Source: Lachnospiraceae bacterium UBA7109 (lineage in GTDB: Bacteria; Bacillota; Clostridia; Lachnospirales; Lachnospiraceae). From it: a stretch of 5,250 bases of DNA. Positions 1 through 5,250 of this stretch are shown here, in pieces. Positions within the stretch are counted from its first letter, which is position 1; each line of letters begins with the position of its first letter. The notes under the pieces are model-generated. The model worked only from the letters and a program-made list of their open reading frames with translations, did not search any database and was not told the DNA's origin. The DNA is taken from positions 45,714-50,963 of the forward strand of contig DKYD01000003.1 in NCBI GenBank assembly GCA_002492335.1. Direction: 5' to 3'. Made by a program: the position numbers and the translations under genes.

Positions 1-313
1 GAAAGGGACAAAGGAAAAGGTCCAGTTGATTCTGGTCATGAGCCGGGACGCCAGGCTTTATGTTCTGGATGAGCCAATCGGCGGTGTTGATCCGGCGGCC
101 AGGGATTATATCCTTCAGACAATTTTGACAAACTACAAGGAAGACGCCACAATCCTGATATCCACACATCTCATTCAGGATATTGAAAATATTCTGGACC
201 GCGTGCTTTTCCTCCGCCGGGGAGAAATTGTATTAAATGCCACGGTAGATGAAATCCGCATGGAGCAGGGCAAATCTGTAGACACATTATTCAGGGAGGT
301 ATTCAGATGTTAG
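1..313 (+). CDS. ABC transporter ATP-binding protein, YtrB-like (3' part only)
   Basis: This is the C-terminal part of the nucleotide-binding subunit of an ABC transporter; the gene begins before the window. The reading frame is open from base 2, so the ATG inside it at 38 is internal and not a start. The first residues (KGTKEK) are the end of a degenerate signature motif of the S-K-G-x-K-x-K kind. A Walker B follows (LYVLDEP, bases 56-76), then the D-loop (GGVD) and the switch histidine (STH, His codon at 167-169). Walker A must lie upstream. The C-terminal tail (GKSVDTLFREVF) is typical of the YtrB-like ATPases of Clostridia, which are often preceded by a GntR-type regulator; that gene is not visible here. 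The protein would sit on the inner face of the membrane and drive the permease encoded immediately downstream. The substrate cannot be told. The stop overlaps the permease start by 7 nt, so the two are translationally coupled. Confidence 0.93.
   Translation, partial: KGTKEKVQLILVMSRDARLYVLDEPIGGVDPAARDYILQTILTNYKEDATILISTHLIQDIENILDRVLFLRRGEIVLNATVDEIRMEQGKSVDTLFREVFRC
293..299 (+). promoter_or_regulatory. Ribosome binding site of the permease gene
   Basis: The sequence AGGGAGG lies 7 nt before the ATG at 307 and inside the last codons of the ATPase gene. It fixes the permease start and shows that its translation begins within the upstream coding region. Confidence 0.8.
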
Positions 314-1134
314 GAAAACTTATCAAATACGACTTAAAATACATGAACCGGTTTCTGATTCTGATTCACGTATTCTTTCTCGCGGTATCATTATGCATCC
401 GCGTTTTTCTGACCGGACCACTCTTACAATCCGGTACAGACTTATCAGATGAACAGTTCCTGCTGCCGCTCACCCTGACATTCAGCTTTTATATTCTCCT
501 GGTAACAGGCGTATACTTTGCCACCTACCTGGTTATCATTATCCGATTTTATAAGAATTTATTTTCTGACCAGGGATACCTGACCCAGACACTGCCGGTT
601 ACAACAGGACAGCATTTATTTACCAAGACACTCTCCGGATGCATCTGGGGATGCATCAATATGCTTCTCATCTACCTGTCTGTCTATATGATAGTCGGTA
701 CTCCTTATGTTATGGATAGTCTCCGGGCAAATAAAGTAGAAATACTGACAGCAATGGGATTTTCGACTTCCGCTGCAAACATATCTTTATGGGCAGTCAT
801 CCTCTTTTTGATTATAATATCATTCCTGAGTGTCATCTCAAATCTTGTAATGTATTATGCATCCATTGCAATAGGACAGCTGGTACCGGGACACCGGATC
901 CTGGGCGCGATTGCCGTATATTTTGTGATGAACACAGTGCTCTCTATCGTCATGGTTATCCTTTTTGCATTAACCGGACTTTTGAGCGCACAGTTCCTGC
1001 CGGCAGGTGAAATAAACCTGGCTGATTATATGATGGACACCTTCCTGTTCTCCGGGATCACTACAGGCATAATAACAATTATTCTGTATATTGTCACCTA
1101 CTGGATCATGAAGAAAAAAGTGAATCTGGAATAA
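307..1134 (+). CDS. ABC transporter permease subunit, six predicted membrane helices
   Basis: This is a complete 275-residue, very hydrophobic protein that should be the membrane partner of the ATPase whose gene it overlaps. About six membrane helices can be read by eye: residues 16-37, 55-80, 108-131, 160-185, 198-228 and 247-267. A short basic amphipathic start (LGKLIKYDLKYMNR) precedes the first, and a basic end (MKKKVNLE) points to a cytoplasmic C-terminus. The loop after helix 2 carries RFYKNLFSDQGYLTQTLPV, a stretch I recognise from a family of Bacillota ABC permeases found beside YtrB-like ATPases; it probably forms the coupling region with the ATPase. The start is chosen for the strong Shine-Dalgarno site 7 nt upstream. 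The exported substrate is unknown; family relatives are linked to antimicrobial peptide or cell-envelope stress responses, but nothing here proves that. The gene is followed by a hairpin terminator. Confidence 0.88.
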   Translation: MLGKLIKYDLKYMNRFLILIHVFFLAVSLCIRVFLTGPLLQSGTDLSDEQFLLPLTLTFSFYILLVTGVYFATYLVIIIRFYKNLFSDQGYLTQTLPVTTGQHLFTKTLSGCIWGCINMLLIYLSVYMIVGTPYVMDSLRANKVEILTAMGFSTSAANISLWAVILFLIIISFLSVISNLVMYYASIAIGQLVPGHRILGAIAVYFVMNTVLSIVMVILFALTGLLSAQFLPAGEINLADYMMDTFLFSGITTGIITIILYIVTYWIMKKKVNLE

Positions 1135-1174
1135 ACCGGGTGAAGAAAAGATTATCCGTAAAACGTATTTTTCC

Positions 1175-1222
1175 ATAAAGAGACACCTGGTCATTATACC
1201 TGATGGCCTCGTGTCTCTTTAT
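1175..1222. terminator. Bidirectional hairpin terminator between convergent genes
   Basis: A perfect 12-bp inverted repeat (ATAAAGAGACAC at 1175-1186, GTGTCTCTTTAT at 1211-1222) encloses a 24-nt interior. The interior can fold further: GGTCAT (1189-1194) pairs with ATGGCC (1203-1208) through one G-U pair, after a 2x2 internal loop, leaving an 8-nt apical loop. The hairpin starts about 40 nt after the permease stop and lies 5 nt beyond the helicase stop, so it can serve both transcripts. The T-tract is short on both strands (CTCTTTAT on +, with AAAAATACGTTTT in the flanking - strand RNA), so it may end transcription imperfectly or mainly protect 3' ends. Confidence 0.72.
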
Positions 1223-1227
1223 CAATC

Positions 1228-3606
1228 TCAGGTAATCTCGTGCTCCTCCCGCCAAAACCCCTCTATCTGTTTTGCTACATTCTCCACATGACAGATCCCT
1301 ATTTTTTTCCATTCCCTCGGGAATACCCTCCGGTATTCCTTTCTTGTAAACCTGTCATCTAACAGAAGAATAATCCCTCTGTCTTCATCCGTCCGAATCA
1401 CCCGTCCCGCAGACTGAAGCACCTTATTCATTCCCGGATAAAGATAGGCATAATCAAATCCAGGCAAACCATGTGCGTCAAAATACTGCTTTAGAAGCTC
1501 CCGCTCCCTGCACACCTGTGGAAGCCCTGTTCCCACAATCACTGCTCCAATCAGTTTATCCTCCGTCAAATCAATTCCCTCAGAAAAAATACCTCCCATA
1601 ACGCAAAAGCCGATAAAGCTATGCTCTCTGACTTCTTCAAAATTTTCCAGGAATATTTCTCTGGATTCCTCTGACATATATGGAGACTGCATAACATATT
1701 CTATCCTCTGTTCTTCCGGAAGTCCTTCCTCTGCAGCTGCAAATTCCTCATATACCTCTTCCATAAAACGGTAAGAAGGAAAAAACGCAATATAATTTCC
1801 GGTTTTGGCCTTCACCGTCTCGGCTAAATACTTCGCATAACGCCGATACATTTTCTCACCACGTCTGGTATATCTTGTACTGACATCATTCCCCAAAAGA
1901 AGCAGACGCTTATCTGCATCAAAAGGAGACTCTGCATAGATCGCATAATCCTCTTTCTCTGTACTCAAAAGCCTTTTATAATAATAAATCGGAAGCAGTG
2001 TAGCGGAAAAGAACACCGCGCTGTTCCCTTTATCAAGATATTCCTGCAAATTCACTGCCGGATTTACACAAAATAACCGAAGTTTAAAACGCCCATCCGC
2101 AAGCAGCTCTGAATAGATCATATAATTCTCATCTAATTTATCGTGAATGTACAGAAACATACGAACAGTAAAATAAAACTCCAGTACCTCTTTTCGTATA
2201 TCTTCCTTTTTGCACTCTTCCAGAAAACGTTCCAACTCCACCATCAGATTCAAAAGCTTCAAATAAATATGGGAAACACTATTCAGTACCTGATAACCTT
2301 CACATTCCCGTTTCAGGACAAGCAGTTGTTTGTTACAATCTTCCAGCCTTGCGGCAAGTCTTAAGTCTTCCTCTTTGACCAGTCTTTTTATTTTCAGAAA
2401 ATCCTCTTTATAAATCTGCGCACTGTACATTTCCCGTCCACGTTCTACAAGATTATGTGCTTCATCAATGAGAAATAAATATTCCCCCTTCACCCCTTCT
2501 CCAAAGAAACGGCGAAGATGCGCATTGGGGTCAAACACATAGTTATAGTCACAGATGACTGCATCCACCCAGGCAGACACATCCAGACTCATTTCATATG
2601 GGCATACCCTCCATTTTCTTGCCTGCTCCTCCAGGACTTCCCGGTTCATCTCATCTGATGTCGTAAGCAGTTCATAAACAGCATCATTCACTCTGTCAAA
2701 ATGTCCCTTCGCATAGGGACAGGCATCCGGATTACAATTCATCTCCTCACAGAAACAGATTTTTTCCTTCGCTGTCAGAACAATGACTTTCATGCGAAGC
2801 GCCTGTTCCTTCAAAGTATCAAATGCCTGCCATGCCACTGTCCTCGTAATCGTCTTTGCCGTCAGATAAAAAATCTTATCTCCAAGTCCTTCTCCAACCG
2901 CTTTTACTGCAGGAAACAAAGTTGCCATCGTCTTACCTACACCTGTCGGAGCCTGTATAAACAATTTTTTCTTTTTTAAGATTGTATGATACACAGATGC
3001 CGCCAGCTTTTTCTGTCCATCTCTGTAAGCAAATGGAAACCTGACATCCTTAATAGAAGCATCCCTTTTCTTCTTCCACTGAACCTGATATCTTGCCCAT
3101 TTTTCATATTGTCCCACAATCCCCCAGAACCATGCATCCAGTTCTTCATACGAATATACACTCTGAAACCGCCTGACAGCCTCTGTTTCCATATTACAAT
3201 AGGTCATCTGCACGCCAATCTCCTGCAGTTTTTTCTGAGATGCATAGACGTACGCATAACATTTTGCCTGGGCAAGGTGTACGTCTACCGGTTCCTGCAT
3301 TCCATCCAGCTCTTTAAATACACCTTTGATTTCATCGATCACAACACCTTCCGGCAGTTCTATAATACCGTCGGCACGCCCTTCCAGACGCAGTATAAAC
3401 CCTTTACAGGGAATTTCATACTTCAGGGAAACCTCCGCATGATAATCTGCTCCCATCTGTCGCTGAATTTTACGATGAATTCTGCTTCCAAGCATCATCG
3501 CATCCTTATCTGTTCCTGCTGTTCGATTGTCAATATCCCCTGAGCGCAGAATGAATTCTACAAGACTGCGCACAGAGATTCTGATGATCGTCTGTTCTGT
3601 ATTCAT
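1228..3606 (-). CDS. PD-(D/E)XK nuclease / DinG-XPD-type Fe-S DNA helicase fusion
   Basis: This 792-residue protein combines two DNA-processing activities. Residues 1 to about 180 form a RecB-like PD-(D/E)XK nuclease: His44 in a GSRIH motif, Asp79 in GRADG, Glu92 and Lys94 in IDEIKG, and Gln113/Tyr117 in the QxxxY motif. Residues 190-792 form a superfamily 2 helicase of the DinG/XPD (Rad3) group: a Q-motif-like stretch (YRDGQ, 194-198), Walker A APTGVGKT (219-226), a cysteine cluster for a 4Fe-4S centre (C284 or C286, C291, C296, C335), DEAH (381-384), SAT (534-536), motif V (GGIFSEGIDL, 671-680) and motif VI QSAGRVIR (731-738). All key residues are present, so both activities are probably intact. 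Family helicases of this type unwind DNA 5' to 3'. Such proteins are usually annotated as ATP-dependent helicase (COG1199), sometimes wrongly as Cas4 because of the nuclease part. The ATG start is followed directly by the conserved VRSLVEFILRSGD segment, and the next methionine (37) would remove it. The gene lies 65 nt after a radical SAM/DUF4130 pair on the same strand. Confidence 0.92.
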   Translation of the reverse strand: MNTEQTIIRISVRSLVEFILRSGDIDNRTAGTDKDAMMLGSRIHRKIQRQMGADYHAEVSLKYEIPCKGFILRLEGRADGIIELPEGVVIDEIKGVFKELDGMQEPVDVHLAQAKCYAYVYASQKKLQEIGVQMTYCNMETEAVRRFQSVYSYEELDAWFWGIVGQYEKWARYQVQWKKKRDASIKDVRFPFAYRDGQKKLAASVYHTILKKKKLFIQAPTGVGKTMATLFPAVKAVGEGLGDKIFYLTAKTITRTVAWQAFDTLKEQALRMKVIVLTAKEKICFCEEMNCNPDACPYAKGHFDRVNDAVYELLTTSDEMNREVLEEQARKWRVCPYEMSLDVSAWVDAVICDYNYVFDPNAHLRRFFGEGVKGEYLFLIDEAHNLVERGREMYSAQIYKEDFLKIKRLVKEEDLRLAARLEDCNKQLLVLKRECEGYQVLNSVSHIYLKLLNLMVELERFLEECKKEDIRKEVLEFYFTVRMFLYIHDKLDENYMIYSELLADGRFKLRLFCVNPAVNLQEYLDKGNSAVFFSATLLPIYYYKRLLSTEKEDYAIYAESPFDADKRLLLLGNDVSTRYTRRGEKMYRRYAKYLAETVKAKTGNYIAFFPSYRFMEEVYEEFAAAEEGLPEEQRIEYVMQSPYMSEESREIFLENFEEVREHSFIGFCVMGGIFSEGIDLTEDKLIGAVIVGTGLPQVCRERELLKQYFDAHGLPGFDYAYLYPGMNKVLQSAGRVIRTDEDRGIILLLDDRFTRKEYRRVFPREWKKIGICHVENVAKQIEGFWREEHEIT

Positions 3607-3618
3607 GATCTGTTTTAA

Positions 3619-3624
3619 CCCTTC
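3619..3624 (-). promoter_or_regulatory. Weak, distant ribosome binding site of the helicase gene
   Basis: GAAGGG on the - strand lies 12 nt before the helicase ATG, farther than the 6-7 nt used by the two other starts in this window. No better site is seen for this start, so the helicase may be translated at a lower rate than its neighbours. Confidence 0.45.
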
Positions 3625-3653
3625 GATTTTATAAACTTGCCACTGCTGATATC

Positions 3654-3682
3654 ATTATATAAAATTCCAGGCTAAATTTCCA
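3654..3682 (-). promoter_or_regulatory. Candidate sigma-A promoter for the nuclease-helicase gene
   Basis: On the - strand a perfect -10 box TATAAT (3654-3659) stands 17 nt from TGGAAA (3677-3682), a 4 of 6 match to TTGACA. The -35 box overlaps the last codons and stop of the DUF4130 gene. Transcription would begin near 3647, giving a leader of about 40 nt before the ATG. An 8-bp palindrome TGATATCA (3647-3654) sits directly at the predicted start and could be an operator, though a palindrome this short may be chance. I found no Gram-positive SOS box (GAAC-N4-GTTC) in the gap. Confidence 0.45.
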
Positions 3683-4445
3683 CCCGCATCTCCACCATAT
3701 CATACCGGTATCGAAGCGGCAGATGCTGAAGCTGTCCTTTGAGATTTCTCCTTTCCCGAATCGCAATCGTCCTGCAGAAGCTCTTCCACAGCTCCTCATA
3801 TGCAGATTCCTTCTCTGATATCCGTTCTGTCATTGTTCTGTCAAATCCTTCATCCCATACCAGAACCCATTTTTTCTGTGCCTCATGCACAACGAACATT
3901 TGATGTGTCTTATCATAAATCATCCAGTTCTCCATCGGCAGCCGGTCTGCAAAATGTGGCGCTATACAGGTCAGTATCTGATTCTTCGGTGAAATCTCCG
4001 AATACAGGATCCCATTTTCCAGTTCTTTAAATCTCACGAACCCCCTATAACTATGAGCTTCTCCGCCGACATTTCTGCTTAACTCAAACACCTTTTCTAC
4101 CTTCGGATTACTCAGATGCTCCATAATCCTCCTACTGTCTGAAAGCTTCCTTGCTTCCATCATAGTCCCCAGTATTACATTTCCCTTTTCCTTATCCTCC
4201 GACAGAGATGCATGATAAATATCCCAGTATGCTTTTACACCCAGATGCTTTCGAATCAGTCTTTCTACTGCCTGCGCTTTTCTTTCTGTTTCCTCCGTCT
4301 TACGATACTCACAGAGCAACTCCTGTTCCAGAGTTTCTCTCAATGCGATCCCACATTCCTCTTCCCGTTTTCCCGACTTCCATGCATCATAAACCGCCGA
4401 AAAGATTCCTGTCACAGTATTATTACACAGATATACTGTTTTCAT
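3672..4445 (-). CDS. DUF4130 protein, TIGR03915-type partner of a radical SAM DNA repair protein
   Basis: This 257-residue protein matches the family described as probable DNA metabolism protein (DUF4130, TIGR03915), whose members are found beside or fused to radical SAM proteins of the TIGR03916 type, as here. Recognisable family segments are the start (YLCNNTVTGIFSAVYDAW, residues 5-22), a central RNVGGEAHSYRGFVRF (124-139), ISPKNQILTCIAPHFADRLP (151-170) followed by NWMIYDK, and the C-terminal LPLRYRYDMVE (242-252). It ends without the uracil-DNA-glycosylase-like domain that is fused to this family in many other bacteria, so it is the stand-alone form. It is soluble, with no signal peptide or membrane helix. 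The ATG at 4443-4445 is supported by the GGAGG site 6 nt upstream and by the family's usual N-terminus. Its start overlaps the end of the radical SAM gene by 23 nt. The molecular function is not established; a role in DNA repair or base modification is inferred from the pairing. Confidence 0.88.
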   Translation of the reverse strand: MKTVYLCNNTVTGIFSAVYDAWKSGKREEECGIALRETLEQELLCEYRKTEETERKAQAVERLIRKHLGVKAYWDIYHASLSEDKEKGNVILGTMMEARKLSDSRRIMEHLSNPKVEKVFELSRNVGGEAHSYRGFVRFKELENGILYSEISPKNQILTCIAPHFADRLPMENWMIYDKTHQMFVVHEAQKKWVLVWDEGFDRTMTERISEKESAYEELWKSFCRTIAIRERRNLKGQLQHLPLRYRYDMVEMRVEI

Positions 4446-5250
4446 AAAAATCCTCCCGAAATCTCACATCATCAAAAAGTGACAACTGTCTGTAGCCCAT
4501 ATTCCTCACCTCTTCCGGCAGCCTTTCCTTCACATCCAGAAGATTCCTGGTAATATAATCCTCCTCCAGCTTTATCGGATACATCATCCTTCCATTACAT
4601 GTAATAAAATACATGGCTCGCTTCAACACCACACCCATTTTCTTTAAATCCGGAAAATCAATTGTCCCAAGCCGCCGTGCCTTAACAATCCGACCCGCAG
4701 ACTTATATCCCAGGCCAGGCACACGAAGCAGCATCTTATAATCCGCCCGGTTAATCTCTACCGGAAACTGTTCCAGATGCTTTAACGCCCAGTTACACTT
4801 CGGATCAAATAATACATTAAAATTCGGATTCTCCTCTGACAATAATTCCTCCGCCTGAAAATGATAGTAACGCAAAAGCCAGTCTGCCTGATAAAGCCTG
4901 TGTTCTCTTAAAAGCGGAGGCCCTTTGTCTGTCTTTGCAGGAAGCATCTTATCTTCATTTACATGAACGAATGCGGAATAAAATACTCTCTTCAGCTCAA
5001 ATTTCTGATACAGTGACTGCGCCACCTGCATAATCTGGTAATCAGTCTCCGGGGTAGCTCCGATAATCATCTGTGTACTCTGTCCTGCCGGAACGAACCT
5101 TGGCGCCCTTCGGTACTGTACAATCTCCTGCCGGTTTTCTTCCATACGGTTCTGGACAAGCCGCATGGGAGTGAGAATATTTTTCCTGGTCTTATGAGGC
5201 GCCAGCATCCGCAGACTTTCCGCTGTGGGAAGCTCCAGATTCACACTCAT
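4423..5250 (-). CDS. Putative DNA modification/repair radical SAM protein, TIGR03916-type (C-terminal part)
   Basis: The visible 275 residues are the C-terminal part of a radical SAM protein of the rSAM_link_UDG type; full members are about 400 residues or slightly longer. The CxxxCxxC cluster that binds the 4Fe-4S centre should lie upstream of the window. The methionine at the window edge is internal: the following SVNLELPT segment belongs to the conserved middle of the family. Visible parts are GQSTQMIIGATPETD (56-70), which is the end of the radical SAM barrel region, then RVFYSAFVHV (88-97). A helix-hairpin-helix DNA-binding motif follows (INRADYKMLLRVPGLGYKSA, 166-185, with the RVPGLG hairpin), and then a C-terminal tail with QLSLF (255-259). 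It probably acts on DNA together with the DUF4130 protein whose gene it overlaps. The actual reaction is unknown. Confidence is high for the family and low for any specific chemistry. Confidence 0.88.
   Translation of the reverse strand: MSVNLELPTAESLRMLAPHKTRKNILTPMRLVQNRMEENRQEIVQYRRAPRFVPAGQSTQMIIGATPETDYQIMQVAQSLYQKFELKRVFYSAFVHVNEDKMLPAKTDKGPPLLREHRLYQADWLLRYYHFQAEELLSEENPNFNVLFDPKCNWALKHLEQFPVEINRADYKMLLRVPGLGYKSAGRIVKARRLGTIDFPDLKKMGVVLKRAMYFITCNGRMMYPIKLEEDYITRNLLDVKERLPEEVRNMGYRQLSLFDDVRFREDFYENSISV
4452..4456 (-). promoter_or_regulatory. Ribosome binding site of the DUF4130 gene
   Basis: GGAGG (within CGGGAGGA on the - strand) lies 6 nt before the ATG and within the coding sequence of the upstream radical SAM gene. 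It decides the start and indicates translational coupling of the two genes. Confidence 0.8.
4474..4488 (-). other. Sliding-clamp-binding motif QLSLF in the radical SAM protein tail
   Basis: The codons CAG TTG TCA CTT TTT encode QLSLF, which matches the bacterial beta-clamp-binding consensus QL(S/D)LF exactly. It lies 16 residues before the C-terminus, after the folded HHH region and in a polar, probably flexible tail. This is the placement usual for clamp-binding peptides in polymerases and repair proteins. The clamp interaction is inferred from the motif only. Confidence 0.65.

Noticed and set aside
38..40. ATG (or the TTG at 26) as a start of a short ATPase
   Set aside because: The frame is open to base 2 and encodes the end of the ABC signature motif directly upstream, so these are internal codons.
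3280..3480. A Cas4-like nuclease and hence a CRISPR link
   Set aside because: The nuclease lacks the Cas4 cysteine cluster, is fused to a helicase, and there are no direct repeats or other cas genes in the window.
2986..3543. A 185-codon open frame on the + strand
   Set aside because: It lies wholly antisense to the nuclease domain of the helicase gene, has no ribosome binding site or recognisable family, and its composition is what the complement of a conserved gene gives.
3607..3671. An SOS (LexA) box controlling the DNA repair genes
   Set aside because: No GAAC-N4-GTTC or close variant is seen in the gap; upstream regulatory DNA for the radical SAM gene lies outside the window.
4208..4553. 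Two overlapping + strand open frames of 79 and 113 codons
   Set aside because: They are antisense to the conserved DUF4130 and radical SAM reading frames and show no family features or ribosome binding sites.
5248..5250. ATG at the right edge as the start of the radical SAM gene
   Set aside because: The protein would lack the whole radical SAM cluster region; the following residues are family-internal, so the gene runs in from beyond the window.

Overview
The window looks like part of a chromosome from a low-to-mid GC Bacillota, most likely a Clostridia or Lachnospiraceae-type gut anaerobe. This rests on strong AGGAGG-like Shine-Dalgarno sites, tightly packed or overlapping genes, and the protein families present: a YtrB-like ABC ATPase with its permease, a nuclease/Fe-S helicase fusion, and a radical SAM/DUF4130 pair. 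The assignment comes from family recognition, not from a search.

Layout: the left part (1-1134, + strand) holds the 3' end of an ABC transporter ATPase gene. It overlaps by 7 nt a complete six-helix permease gene, so this is the end of a transporter operon that begins outside the window. The short convergent intergenic region (1135-1227) carries a long hairpin that can serve as a terminator for both sides.

The rest (1228-5250) is transcribed from the - strand. In transcription order it contains the C-terminal 275 residues of a radical SAM protein (rSAM_link_UDG type, TIGR03916), its obligate partner DUF4130 protein (TIGR03915 type, overlapping by 23 nt), and after 65 nt a 792-residue protein. 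That last protein joins an N-terminal RecB-like PD-(D/E)XK nuclease to a DinG/XPD-type Fe-S superfamily 2 helicase. A plausible promoter for the helicase lies in the 65-nt gap.

The - strand genes read as a DNA repair or DNA modification cluster. The radical SAM fragment ends in a helix-hairpin-helix DNA-binding motif followed by a tail with QLSLF, a textbook bacterial sliding-clamp-binding motif, which suggests that this poorly characterised system is brought to the replication machinery. The neighbouring nuclease-helicase has intact motifs for both activities and could process the resulting DNA intermediates. The individual families are known, but the biochemical role of the radical SAM/DUF4130 pair is not established as far as I know, so this is the part of the window most worth a second look.
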